Positions 36,944 through 48,657 of a stretch of DNA of 64,000 bases are shown here, piece after piece. A program made the translations under genes and the position numbers. This stretch comes from Capsicum annuum. Taxonomy: Eukaryota > Streptophyta > Magnoliopsida > Solanales > Solanaceae. Location: positions 56,205 through 120,204 of the forward strand of contig NW_025881784.1 of assembly GCF_002878395.1 (NCBI RefSeq). Reading direction: 5' to 3'. Numbering within the stretch: position 1 is the stretch's first letter; each line of letters starts with the position of its first letter. The notes beneath the pieces were generated by a model, which was not told the origin of the DNA, ran no database searches, and saw only the letters and a program-made list of their open reading frames with translations.

Positions 36944-38451
36944 TTATGTAGTTACGTTTGGTAAAAAAATATCAGAGCAAGAGTAAGAAGTATCTTTATA
37001 CATGCCGAAGTTCAAGAAGGGACAGATCCTTTTTGAATAAAAGAGTTCAACATCTTTTGGCAAGAAAGTAAGTGAGAGTGTTGTGTATGTTAGAATAGAA
37101 GCGATCATAAGATTTTTCAACACTCTTGGTAAAGTTTGAGTAAGAATATTGAACTGAGATGGCAAGCTCATTTAAGGAGGAAGAGGATTCTGCCTTAATA
37201 GACTCAACTTAGGAAAATACCCTGTTAAACAATCGTACTCCTTCTGTTTTGAAGTCGTCAAGAGAGAGTCACACTTTACCAATGTTTGTACCTATTTCTT
37301 TACCCTACTACAGTAGTTTGGCAGTCAACTCCTTGATACTTGTAATTCCTTCTTTGATGGCAATGAGCCTGTTCTTGATTTCTTCGGTCTCCTTATCTAC
37401 ATAAACTATGGATTTAGGCACTATTTTTCTTGCCTCAGATGTCTCAGGTCAGTTCTTGATAGACTCTTTTTTACACCATTCTTTTTTAATCAGGACATAA
37501 CCTATGCTTGCGAAGGTTTTTGAATCATAGGTGGCAGAGACTTCAACCACTGGATAAGCTGAAAGGTCAATTCTATAGTAGTTAAGAATCTGAGTGATAA
37601 GCAAACCGTAAGGTAGGCTTGCTGAGGCATGGGAGTCAGCTACACTTTCCACCATGTGCTCATAAATCCAGATACTCTAGTTAATCTTGTACTTTCTAAT
37701 CATGTCATGGAGGATAAATACATCTCTACAAGTCACATTACTGAGGGACCCATTTCGGGGAATTAAAGTTGTTGCAATGATAAGTGCCAAAATCCTATTA
37801 TAAAAACTGAGGGATAAAGGACCAAAAGTAGAGTTGTTTTTATTAGGGTCTGAGACAACCTTCGTCGCTTAATCTAAACTTTAAAATTCTCAGGCCATCT
37901 TCCATTCATAAAGGGGACAACACCAGAGAATTTTATGTTAAACACTTTCTCAAATAAGAAGTCATTCAGAATAATACATGTACCAATAACCAGAGTTTCC
38001 AGTTCCCAATTGTAATGGAAAAGATGGATATTGGTGAAAAACATATGGATTAGATCTTCAAATACCTTCAGCCCATATAGGCAAAGCATCATCAACAAGT
38101 CTTGAGCTTTGGGAAAGTGATCGATATTGCAATACGACTCCTTTAAGAGGGAGAGGTTGACAATTCATCCAAAAATAATGGGGTGATTCTTGAAGAAAAA
38201 AACTTCTCTTTGTGGATAAGAGACCAGAATTTATGCATGTCCTCCAGAGAGAGAGACTCCAGAGGAGAGGATCTTCTTTTTTTAGAAGATGACAAGAGAC
38301 TAGAGGTGGTAGGTTTCTTGGACATAGTTAACTGGATGTAGTGAGAGGATGCCTTTTTAGAGGACTCCAAGATAAGGATAGAGTCAAGATTGGAGGGCTT
38401 TTGTTTAGTGGAAGATTTTGTAAGATTAGCCATTGATCGAGTTTTAGTCAT
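36944..38451 (-). pseudogene. Extra ORF in the copia-type element, plant-transposon-protein-like
   Basis: On the same strand as gag and between it and the 3' LTR, where pol is expected. It starts MTKTRSMANLTKSSTKQKPS (38451) with a Ser/Lys/Pro-rich N-terminus, followed by a globular part readable in several frames: EKVFNIKFSGVVPFMN (about 37935), LSLSFYNRILALIIATTLIP (about 37800), then a region ending SASLPYGLLITQILNYYRID (about 37625-37560) and a polar C-terminal helix. This layout resembles plant ORFs often annotated as 'putative plant transposon protein' (Transposase_32-like); that link is from memory. Stops and frameshifts break it into at least four pieces (38143-38451, 37874-38098, 37449-37655, 36944-37171). 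Function unknown. Confidence 0.6.
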
Positions 38452-39439
38452 AGTAGAGAAGGAGAGGATGCATATGTTTTTTAAAAAAGAGAAAGGAAGA
38501 GGAAAAGAGATAGATTGAAGAGGAAAAGCATAGGGTTAGGGTTAAAGATGAAGGGGTGGAGGAGTGTTGGGAAGAGAGATGGGCAGGTAATGATAAAGGA
38601 AGAGAAAGAGGTGGCGTAAGAGAAGGAATATTTGAAAGGAAAAGACGGAGGGGTCAGAAGATGCTGATGATTTTTTTGCCAAAAATATTGAAAATCTTTT
38701 TGGAAAATATTCAGCACCAAGAATTTCTCCATAAAATTTTTAAAATTCAGGTAAAAAAAGAAAATAGAACTAAGTAAAAAAAAATAAAACCAACGAATGC
38801 AGAATCCTTTTCTTAGTAAAAATAAGGTTAGACTAAGTAAAAATGTTTTGTGTCCAAAAATATGACGTATTAATTATTGACACAGAATCTTTTTCTGAGT
38901 ATCCAAAAAAAATATCATGGATAAAAAATACTTGATTTTAACATACTTACACAAAACAATTTAAACAGATGATCGGCACAAAATTTTCACATGTTCTGGG
39001 CATAATTTTAAAAAATAAATTAAAACCAAGTAGTTGATGTAAGATTCAAAAAACAATTTCTAAGAGCTGTGAATACTGCTTCGGTTACTGGTGAGTCAAC
39101 TAAAGTTAGTCCCTTACCGAGTCATGCTGATAAGATGAGGCCTTCATCAGAGTGGAAAAAAATTCTTCAAGAAAGATGTTAGAATTTACAGGAATGTATA
39201 CATCAAAAATAACATATTTTTTATAAAAAAGGTCAAGGAAAATTTGTGTTAGGTTTTGACCCTATCATAAAAAAAAGTTTAAGAAAGAATTCTCCTGAAG
39301 GGAAAACATCTTTATTTATTTTACCATTTCAGCTGCAAAAGTCAGCTTTGAAGGGAGAGTACTCGATGATATTTCCTCCGCAGCTGTCACTGAATCTGAC
39401 ATATATTTTGGTGAAAACTTTTTCTATCTATCCATACTT
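38452..39439 (-). other. Non-coding spacer between gag and extra ORF in copia element
   Basis: About 1 kb without RT or integrase motifs. The part at 38480-38735 is purine-rich on the + strand and gives only low-complexity frames (Phe/Ser/Pro-rich on the minus strand). It sits where several kilobases of pol would be in an autonomous copia element. Confidence 0.55.
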
Positions 39440-41106
39440 CTAGAATATCCACCATCAATTTTTTTCTATGGATCTTGCGGATATGTTCCTACAAAAATAG
39501 GGAGATTAACTCTGCTTAGGTACCCAATCAATCTTGTGTCCTTGCAAGTAAGATGTACTTTCTTTAGGCTTCCAAACCCATACATTTTTAGGCTTATGCC
39601 TGCAACTGTAGGATTTGTGCCCTCTCTGTCTACAGATGAAAAAATGGGCCCTTGATACGAGAAATATTTCTTAGCTAATTTAAATGATCCTGATGAGAAA
39701 CTCGAATAGTTCTTAAAAGAGTTTGATCTTACAAAACTGTAGCTTGGGGATGCCTTAAAATTGTTTAATTTTATTTTTGCATCATCAAGCTCTTCCTGAA
39801 TCAGTTCAATTTCAATTTAACATGCCTCAATTTCTATTTTCCAGTTTCATCATTCCTCTTTAAGTTTTTATTTAAATCGAGCTTCACAACTTCTCTTTTC
39901 TTTAGTGAGTTTGTTATATTCATCTATAACTCTTTGAAGATCATCAATAATCATATCTAAGTTAGATTCAAGAGTGTTAAAGTTATAAAAATTATGTGGT
40001 ATTACCTCACCAGATTCACCTATTGTCATGAAACACATATTTGCGACTTCTACTTTTTCTTTGTCTTCATCTTCATCACTCTATGCTAAAAAATTTTGAT
40101 TCTTTCTAGACGATCATCATCTCACTTCTAGACTATTTTGTTTGAAGTGTCCAGGTCTTCCACAGTAGTAATAGAGATCATCATTTCTGGTCGAGTCACT
40201 GTTTTTGCCTCCTTGGGATCTTCATTGTCTCTGCCTCATGATCTGCCTTACTTTATAGTTGATAAGGTCCATTCCTTCACTATTACCATCTTCCATAATG
40301 TCCTCCTCTTTGATTGGATCTGTGTTGAAGGCTATTGGTCTCCTCTTTTCATCCTTGTGAAACTTGTTGATATAATTTTTCTCATATGCAATAAGGTTAC
40401 CTCGCAATTCATCATATGTTATGTTGTGAAGGTCTCTGTCTTCGAAAATAACAGCCTTGATTTCCTAAGTCTATGGGAGACTCTAGACCAGTTTTTGGAC
40501 TTGCAGGCTGTGAGGATAGATCATCCCCAGTGACTTTAGTTTAAACACGATTTTGCTGAATCTGGCGAACATTGTTTCAATATCCTCATTTTCCTCAATT
40601 TTGAATAACTTATATTCATTCACAAGAGCATCAATTTTTAGCTTCTTTAATTTGGTGGTTCCTTCATAGGTTATCTCCAGTTTCTCTCACATTTCTTTTG
40701 CTTTCTCACACGTTGAGATATTGTAGTATTCTTCTCCACTAACTGCACACAAAAGTAAACTTATGGTACGTGCATTAGTTTGGATTGCCTCCTGTTGTTC
40801 TTTGGTAATATAAAAATTTTCAAGATCTTCTGTATCAGTACTACTAGATTCTTTACCCTTGTCCTTTTTGTTTTTCCTAGAGCCCTGGAATTGGATTAGG
40901 ACCCTTTTTTATGACAACCCATGCTTGGTAGTCATTTGATTTGACAAAGATGGTGAATCCGTTTTTTCCAGTATGAGTAGTGCTGTCCATTGAAGTATGG
41001 TGGTCTTGTGGAATAGTGACCATCCTTGAGAAGAGCATCGGGAATTTGATATTAGGCCATATGATCTTTGCTCACTTACGGTTAGGCAATGCTGTCTGTG
41101 AGATCT
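39440..41106 (-). pseudogene. Copia-type gag with zinc knuckles and protease remnant
   Basis: Gag packages the element RNA. On the minus strand it begins with the copia signature STRPPYFNGQHYSYWKKR (about 41015-40955), then the UBN2-like region with VSGEEYYNISTCEKAKEMWE and LKKLKIDALVNEYKLFK (about 40760-40620), and FARFSKIVFKLKSLG. A first CCHC knuckle reads CGRPGHFKQNS (about 40165-40133), lacking the first cysteine pair member and the last cysteine. A long coiled region follows (IIDDLQRVIDEYNKLTKEK), then a second knuckle-like CRQRGHKSYSC (about 39640-39610) and WILDGGYSRSM near 39455, which matches the copia protease start (D-S-G-C-S-R-H-M) with the catalytic DSG altered to DGG. Several stops and a frameshift near 40935 disable it. 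The solo LTR at 41107 separates it from the PBS. Confidence 0.85.
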
Positions 41107-43486
41107 TGTAATACCCTGCAATTGTTCCTAGCTTAAACTCATCTTGAGAACGGTAAAGAGTATATTCTAGAATGAGTGATCTTTACTTTCATATGGAATT
41201 CTTTATATTTGGAATTTCCATGACGTAGAAAATTGAATTAGCTTTCCAGTGATATAAGATTCGTCTAATCCGATAACCAGGTAAGAAGTTATGGCTATTT
41301 GAAGTTTTACTCGCTAAACACCGTCATTTAGACCCTTAGCGCACTGCAGAGTAATGTTAAATCCCAATTGTCATTTTCCATTGGCCCTCCATGATATTGG
41401 CACATCGCGAAGAGGGCCAATTTCCTAGTTGTCAATTTCTAGAGGTTCAGCGCGATAATGACGCATCACACCATGTGCCAAAATGGCATTCCAAATGGGC
41501 ACCCCGATGACTCCATATCGTGGAGTCTGTCCAGTTCCCATTTGTTAATTTTCAGTGAACCACTGTGATAGTGGCATATAGTGGTGTCCACCCAGATTGG
41601 AAAAATAATATGTCTTCCAGTTCCATTTAAGAATTTAAAGGCGGTATTTTGGTAAATTCCCCAACCCCCAATCCATCCAAAAATATGACATTAATCAAAT
41701 ATCAAAGCACTTTATGCCCTATTCATCATTCTCCTCAAAGCAAAATCCTAGTTCATCATACTTCGTCTCCAATAAACTCAGAATTCCTCCATTAATTATC
41801 CAAGATAGTCCAAATTTAAGGATTCCCAATACAAGAACACTAAGAATTCATCTCCAAAGCACCAATAGAAATCCAAGATTCAAGCCTTTAATCAAAGAAC
41901 ATCAAGTAAGGTATGTGGGGTTATGAACAAGGACAATCCTTTCATCCTTGTGCCCAAAACTTGATTCTGTTGAGAAATTTATTTGATTTTATATGTTTTC
42001 CTATGAATTTAAAGTTTGGATTTACACCCCCTGTTGCTATTTATGAGATTATGAGATTTTCATTGATTTAGAAATTGAATTACATGAGTATGTTTATGTT
42101 TTTATGCACATTGCTGAAATTTTCAGATTTTAGGATGATTTATGAATGTTTATGTTATCAAGTATGAATTTTGAGATGTTTTATCATGAGATTAATACAT
42201 GGTCATTAAAACCTACTTAGATTTTGTTATTCAAAGAATTGTTGAGCTATAAGAACCCCATGATTAGAATATTTTCAGATTATTGAGAAAAATTTGACCT
42301 TTTGTTTTCAGAATAGATTCGAAATCCACTTTCCAGATTCAGATTATAGATTTAAATTTGGTTTTCATTATAAACCATTAGATTACTTTTAAAGTGGATT
42401 TTTTTGTAGATCTTGAGCATGACACTGGGAGTAGTATTTAGCACCGAGATGGGTATGTTACTATGGTTTCATACCCCAGAACTACGTACTAACGTAGGAT
42501 TTAGATTATTCCTATTTCTACATGGATGACTAATATAGTGATCACTGAGATGAGATTGTTCTATTCTGATGGAAAGGGTAGAACAGCCCTAACCTTACGG
42601 GGTCTAGTCTTGGGACACCATGGATGCTCACATGGTGCACATGTTGGTTAGAAGAACCTTTCAAAAAGATGTCCCCCACTCTTAAAATAGTTTTAATTAT
42701 TTAAAGTCTTGAGATAAAGTGTTTACTATGCAGAATAAGTTTCATACTTCTTTTAGCCTATATGATTTGAGAACAAGAACAAAATACAGATTTTAGAACT
42801 AAGTGTAATGACTCATAAGATTCATACTACATGCTTTAATATTCATTATTTATGATGTTTAGATTTCAGATTTACTCAAGCTATGTGAGTTATTTACATT
42901 TAGCATGCATTATTTTATAAATTTTGATGATATTGTTTACTTATTGCATACACCCCTATATACTCAGTATGTCCTCAAAGTACTGATCCACATATATTTC
43001 TATATGCTACATTGTCTCATAATGTAGGTTTAGTTGCTCAGTCTCAGCAGCATGGTTGATCTTCGATCATCTTATCTACATCCCTACAGTTGGTGAGTCC
43101 TCATAGTTCAAGGGCTTAGTTATTCAGATTTCCAAGTTACTAGTAGATATGTCTTTACTCATTTCAGATAGTCGAGTCAGCTGGGGCCTGTCCCAGTAAC
43201 TCTCTAGATTCAGATAGTAGAGGTTTGTTAGACTATTAGATTTAGATTTATACCTTTGAGCTAGTATTCATATTTTCAGCATTTGTTTTATCATACTTTT
43301 GAGATTTAGTATGATTCAGATATACTCAGAAGATTCAGACAGTTTTTCGTATATATTATGATTTTTCATCTATATTTCCCTATTTTGAGATTCAGATCTA
43401 GGAAAAGGCAACCAGGGTTAGCTCAGGACTACTTGTAGTTTGGAGCACCGTGTGGTGTTTTGGGAACCAGATTTTAGGGTGTTTTA
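41107..43486 (+). mobile_element. Solo LTR (Tekay/Del-like) nested inside the copia element
   Basis: Begins TGTAATACCCTGCAATTG and ends TTAGGGTGTTTTA; the last bases deviate from the expected TTACA. It is flanked by identical GATCT at 41102-41106 and 43487-43491, a perfect 5-bp target duplication, and lies exactly between the copia PBS and gag. No internal region. At 2380 bp it is nearly the same length as the solo LTR at 19868-22232 and shares its distal half. The second nesting level shows it is younger than the copia insertion. The small ORF at 41714-41926 is a chance frame. Confidence 0.9.
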
Positions 43487-43491
43487 GATCT

Positions 43492-43503
43492 GCTCTGATA
43501 CCA
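43492..43503 (-). promoter_or_regulatory. Copia PBS (initiator Met tRNA type)
   Basis: On the minus strand, TGGTATCAGAGC follows the 5' LTR end TTGAATTTTA after two bases. It is complementary to the 3' end of plant initiator methionine tRNA, the usual copia primer. Confidence 0.9.
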
Positions 43504-43505
43504 AT

Positions 43506-44527
43506 TAAAATTCAAGAAGGGAGTGAATTGAAATTTTCTTCTGTGAGTCGGCTACTGACTCCTCACAGTCGACTCACCTGCAGATCAAAACACTTCACAA
43601 CTAAATTAAACTTAAATAGTTTAGCACATAAATAATAAAGCATAAAGTATACAACACAAAAATTTATCCTAGTTTGGCACACCAATATAGTGCCTACATT
43701 CAGTCCCATTGGGTTTCAAATTTCCTTTAGATCGTTGAAGGTTTGGTTCGAGTACAATGATGGGAAACAAGTTCTGAAGATTTATTTTGCTCTTCAGATC
43801 TTGTAAATCAACTTCAGTTGATGTTACAAAGATGACTCGATCTTACTCTTTATATAACAATTGTAAACTAACGTTATAGAGCTTTGTAAGACTTAGAATG
43901 AGACATTTTGAATTTTCTCCTTGAAGTTGCGTGAAAAATGACTGCCTTTTCCTTTTATGGTCTTCGGCTGCTACCTTTAATAAGGAAACCCAATACATAT
44001 CTTCTCAATCAAGTATTTGAATTGATTCCTTGATTGAGGAATATAGCCGTTTGATATGTCCATATCAGATATGTCCATACACGACTTTGGATCAAGTCCA
44101 TATCAGATATGTCCGTGATGTTTCCTTCCTTTTGGTCATTGATGTCTATGTGACAGTTGTGTTCTTCTTTTCTTCATTTAGATCCTGATTAATTTTTCAA
44201 TTGATCCGATCTTCCATGAAGCTGGGAATATAATCTTTCTTTCCAAGGTTGCCATGTAAGTGTCGTGATCTTCTTGCGATTGGATGCCCTTTCTTTCTTA
44301 TAGTGTGTCGTGATCTTCTTGAGATTATTGGTTCTTTCTTTCTTAAAGAGTGTCGTGATCTTCTTATGATTGATGTCCTTTCTTTCCTTGATAGATCGTT
44401 GATTCTTTTACCATCAACAATCTTCCTGTATCTTGCATTCTTTATCATGCAAAAGATTCATTCATTAGTTTGTCATCATTTAAAACTTAGTTTGTCATTA
44501 TTAAAATGTTGTCTGAGGAGGCTAACA
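43506..44527 (-). mobile_element. 5' LTR of the copia-type element
   Basis: Partner of 35593-36614, with the same length (1022 bp) and termini (TGTTAGCCTCCTC ... TTGAATTTTA on the minus strand). The ORFs at 44197-44448 (minus) and 44249-44581 (+) arise from internal GTCGTGATCTTCTT-type repeats (about 44265-44375), also visible in the 3' LTR at 36350-36450. Confidence 0.9.
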
Positions 44528-45164
44528 CCTTCCTTATACCACCCAACCAGTAAAGCTGCCTCAAATAACGATACATCTTAGTCACACCAGGATGGATAGA
44601 ATACCCAGAACAACGGGCCTCCTCCAAAATCAGTCTAATCTAATCACCCACTCTCGACATACAAACTTGACCATCAATCCTCAAAATACCATCCGAATGA
44701 AGTGAGACTTCCTTAGCCTCGCAATTCAACACCTTCTATCGAATCAACCTTAGACCCGCATCATCAAACTAATGAGATGAATCTACTCCATCAAAGAAGA
44801 CCTAGCCTCTATGAAAGTCAAAACACACCAAGGGATCGAAATATCAAGCCTAACCATTTGGTTAGATAAAGACTGAACCTCTTAGGCCAAAGGCCTCTCA
44901 TGGGTCAAAAGATGCTTCAAGCTACCCATGCTAGTCAACATCCGGCTTAAGGCATCTGTAACCATATTAACCTAACCCGGATGGTAGAAAATAGTAAAGT
45001 CATAGTCCTTAAGAACCTGAAGCCAACGACGCTGCCTTATAGTCAGATCTCGCTGGGTGAAAAAGTACTGAAGGCTCCGATGATCCGACAAAATCTCACA
45101 AAGGACTTTATATAAGTAGTGCCTCTACAACTTTAAAGCAAAAAAAACCGCATACAACTACAAA
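44528..45164 (-). pseudogene. Tekay-like RNaseH end and integrase zinc-binding region
   Basis: Minus-strand continuation of the Tekay polyprotein between the RT piece and the copia insertion. Near 44700-44540 it reads EEARCSGYSIHPGVTKMYRYL and QLYWLGG, the HHCC zinc-binding N-terminus of plant chromovirus integrases. Upstream (45160-44750) the RNaseH remainder is scattered among stops. It joins the piece ending at 35592. Confidence 0.8.
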
Positions 45165-46541
45165 TCAAGTTGGGTAATTCATCTCATGGGGATCCAATTG
45201 GTGAGAAGCATACGCAATCACCTTACCCTCGTACATTACCACAACACCTAACCAAACACCTGAAGCATCACAAAAGACGATAAGAACCACACCCACCTTG
45301 GGCAAAGTCAAGATAGGAGTTGAAGTCAACAAATCTTTGAGATTTCGAAAGCTCGCCTCACAAGCATTGGACCATTGAAAATAAATCTTCTTCTGCATCA
45401 ACTTAGTCAATGGCGCTGTAATAGATGAAAAGCCCTTAACAAAATGCCGATAATAACCAACCAAACCAACAGACCTCCGAATCTCGGTGGGTGAAGTAGG
45501 CCTAGCCCAATCACGAATTGCTGCAACCTTTGCTGGATTAGCCATAACACCTTTCATACTCACCACATGACCCAAGAATAAAACAGACTCCAACCAAAAG
45601 TCGCACTTAGAGAACTTCACATAAAACTTCTCATCCCTCAATCTCTGGAGCATAATATGCAAATGCTCGTCATGATCAGCCCCACTCTTGAAATACACCA
45701 AGATATCATCTATAAATACAATAACAAAGGAGTCGAGATACGAACGAAACACTCAATTCATCAACTCCAAGAATATGGCAGGGGAATTAGTCAACCCAAA
45801 GGACATAACTAAGAACTCATATTGACCATATTGAGTCCGAAAAGCTGTATTCGGAATATCCAAAGCTATAATCCTCAACTGGCAATAACCGAATGTCAAA
45901 TAAATCTTGGAAAACATCACAACATCCTGAAGCTGATCAAATAAATCATCAATATGAGGAAGAGGATACTTATTCTTAATCGTCCCCAGGTTCAACTACC
46001 GATAATTAATACATATACGCATAGACCAATCCTTTTACCGATAATCAATACATATAAGCATAGGACAATCCTTCTTATTTACAAACAAGACAGGCGCACC
46101 CTAAGGCACTATACTAGGTCAGATAAATCCCTTATCCAACAACTCCTACAATTGATCGTTTAATTCCTTAACTCAGCTGAGGATACCTTATAAGGAAGAA
46201 TAAAAATGGTCTTGGTTCCTGGCTCAACATCAATAGCAAAATTAATATCATAATTCAGAGGCATACCAGGCTAATCCGTAGGAAACACATCCATAAACCC
46301 ATGAACAACATGGATAGAATCAAAGGAAAGAGGTGAAACAACACTAGTATCACAAATATGATCCAAATAAGCTAAATATCCTCTCTCCAATCAACGAGCC
46401 TAAACATAAGATTGACCCTCTTGAGTCCCGAATGAAGCGCACCCTTTAAAGCTATCTTTGCCACAACTAACGAAACTAAAGTCACAATATTACCAAAATA
46501 ATCTACCACGGCATGATAAGGAGCCAACCAATTCAAGAGCG
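45165..46541 (-). pseudogene. Tekay-like protease C-terminus, reverse transcriptase and RNaseH start
   Basis: Copies element RNA into DNA in intact relatives. The minus strand opens at about 46541 with WLAPYHAVVDYFGN, the C-terminal part of the retropepsin domain. The RT begins in broken frame, with the CIDYR-type motif duplicated (45997-46073), then [44 protein letters not shown] (45753-45995). After a stop it continues FRSYLDSFVIVFIDDILVYF with the catalytic IDD at about 45710, then FLGHVVS, VGLVGYYRHFVKGFSSI and the RNaseH start FCDASGVWLGVVV (about 45270). Catalytic residues are present but stops at 45752 and upstream disable it. Confidence 0.9.
45997..46073. repeat. 39-bp tandem duplication inside the Tekay RT
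   Basis: TACCGATAATTAATACATAT... (45997-46034) and TACCGATAATCAATACATAT... (46036-46073) are near-identical units offset by 39 bases, i.e. 13 codons. On the minus strand each encodes a K-D-x-x-M-x-I-C-I-x-Y-R segment, so the conserved IDYR region occurs twice. Confidence 0.85.
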
Positions 46542-46616
46542 CATAACTTCTACTAAAAAAACATATCACGGATATTTGTAGGAGAAAAAAGGGTCGGTGT
46601 CCAATTATGGTCCCTA

Positions 46617-47059
46617 CTTGCGCCCTGCCCTTGAGAACAGGTAGTACTTGTAACCTACAGGAAAGTGCACGTGGTGACCACAAATGCCAGATCAAAATTT
46701 CCTGCAAGACAGCTCTTGGAATTTCGTACTTCTGATACTTGCTTTGCCCATATGTGGTACATAAGTACTACATGCGATACATATGTTGACTTAGCAAGTG
46801 TCGAGAGTCATCTTTTCAACTCTTCTTTGATTCTCAAACATTATTTGGTCAAGAACAATCTAGAGAATGGCTCGAACATCTATAATTTCTCTCAAAAGTA
46901 GCAAAAAAACACCTTTTTCCTTTTTTATGAACTTAGCATCCAAAATATGACTTCCTACAAAACATACCAAAACGCATCATATATAACAAAATAACCTTAG
47001 AAAGTTGCATATTTTTCTCATTTTGAGCATCGAAAGTTCTATATTTCTATAGCACATCA
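46617..47059 (-). mobile_element. Truncated 3' LTR start of an Athila-like element (copy A)
   Basis: Matches the high-coordinate end of the complete LTR at 58896-60530 (compare 60088-60530). On the minus strand it starts TGATGTGCTATAGAAATATA and runs about 443 bp before similarity is lost. The remaining ~1.2 kb of the LTR are absent. The stretch 46542-46616 between it and Tekay protease sequence is unassigned filler, so this edge is a deletion junction and not an intact LTR end. Confidence 0.75.
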
Positions 47060-48657
47060 ACACTATCAACTTAGATGTTTAAATGCCCTCGAGAAAACAC
47101 AACAAAACCAAACATAATGCTTAACTAGTAGAATCCAAGTTATTTATGACAGTCAATCAATACTTTAAGCTCAAACTACAACACCCCCTCCAATCTTACT
47201 TTTCAAAACCAACTGTGTATAAACATAAAGCACAACAATGTGACACAATGGTATCAAGGTATAAAATTTTATTAACAATAGACAACCACGCATATGTACC
47301 AGTTACACTATCCAAAACAAGCAAATAGCTAGTAATATGACTTATGTGCCCTTACAAAAGAAGTCCAACTCACTATGTGAAATCATGCATGTCAATTTAG
47401 GGACAATAAAGAGACACTCACCGTCAAAAGAGAAGTTCCAAATAATGTGCATCAAATACCATAGGGTTGCCCTTATTTTCTTGACCTAAATTCTCAAATA
47501 GTCAAGTTAGGATCACTATAGGACTTTTATCGTCTTGTAATGTAGGCTTGGGGGCTGGTATGATACATATGGATATATCAAGTGTCTAAGCCTCCTTGGC
47601 ACTACACTAACCATAGGGTCATAGTTATTAGTAAGTTTTTTATTCCACCCTTATTTCTCCCCTTTTTATTCTTTAATGCACATTCAGGTTAGGTGTGGTC
47701 TTTTTATTCTTTGTTTTTCACTTTTCTTTCACAAATTTATCTTTTCTTTTTATTTTTTTTCTTTTCTTTTCTTTTGCTACCACACCCACGTCTACTTTCT
47801 TTTTTATTAATTTTTCCCTTCTTCATACCCACTTTACATCAAGTATCCCTGTGGCAGCCACCCTCAACTTAGGTGATTTGCCTGAGTTGGGGTGCACAAT
47901 GTCCATGTAGGAATCAGGACAAAATAGGTACATTGTAACTTAAGTGGGAAGATGAAAGGTGAAATACTAAAAAATAGGATGTAGCTCAAAATGGGATCAA
48001 GGGAGACTATTTCACACATAAAAGGTCATTTAGGCTAAAAGTGTACTGAAATAAAAAATGGTCTATCATCCTTTCCTAACCAATTATCCTTCAACCTAGG
48101 TAAGACTAACTAGCCAAGTTCTAAATTCAACACACAAAGAGAACTAAGTAGCATCTCACACACACATGGCATAGAGTTAATATCAAAAGATATTTATATG
48201 ATTCATGTAATTGCGAGCAAGTGATTATTATATCCCTAATCCTAATGCCAAGACAAGATCCACAATGTTCACATACATTTATATACACACAGTTCTAAAA
48301 TACAAAATTTGAAAAGGTATCAAAAATCAATCAAAACATGACAACTGCCTTAAATACTTAAAAAAATTTAATTACACAAAAATGCTACACAATACGCCAA
48401 AAATTACTTAGGCATGCCGGTTCTACAATCATACAATGACCGACAAGAAAATAAGCACGACAACAAAAACCTACGGCGGCTATAGTACATCCCTCTCCCC
48501 CAATTAAAATTGTGCACTATCCCTAATTCACCAAAATAAAGTAAAACAAAAGGAAGTGAGAACATAAGTGAGATGCTCTAGGCATCCGTGTACCTTGGGT
48601 TGCCTCTAAAGCATAGCCTGATTTATTGTCCTGGCACGACTCAGTTCCCTTGGCTAC
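47060..48657 (-). other. 3' untranslated/env-position region of Athila copy A
   Basis: About 1.6 kb between integrase and 3' LTR. Includes a pyrimidine-rich tract (47630-47830), which creates the Phe-rich ORF at 47695. The segment 48590-48660 (GCCTGATTTATTGTCCTGGCACGACTC) matches 56090-56170 in copy B, so both copies share the post-integrase region. No env-like ORF with membrane segments was seen. Confidence 0.6.

Larger units (their letters stand above)
35593..44527 (-). mobile_element. Ty1/copia-type non-autonomous element inserted in the Tekay integrase
   Basis: Two 1022-bp LTRs (35593-36614 and 43506-44527) flank the interior, and the whole is bracketed by identical CCTTC (35588-35592 and 44528-44532), a perfect 5-bp target duplication. 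PBS at 43492-43503 and polypurine tract at 36615-36629 fix minus-strand orientation. The interior holds gag with a protease remnant (39440-41106) and an extra ORF (36944-38451), but I find no RT, RNaseH or integrase motif. A solo LTR is nested at 41107-43486. Removing the element restores the integrase reading frame at the insertion point. Confidence 0.9.

Noticed and set aside
40138..40533. 131-aa + strand ORF
   Set aside because: Antisense shadow of the copia gag, whose minus-strand frames contain recognisable gag and zinc-knuckle motifs.
43492..43503. Possible tRNA-Met fragment
   Set aside because: Only the 12 bases complementary to the tRNA 3' end are present, beside an LTR; it is a primer-binding site.
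44197..44581. Overlapping ORFs on both strands with Arg/His- or Leu-rich repeats
   Set aside because: They arise from short GTCGTGATCTTCTT-type repeats inside the copia LTR, also present in the 3' LTR at 36350-36450.
47695..47910. Phe-rich ORF in the env position of Athila copy A
   Set aside because: Caused by a pyrimidine-rich tract; no signal peptide, cleavage site or transmembrane pattern typical of an env-like protein.
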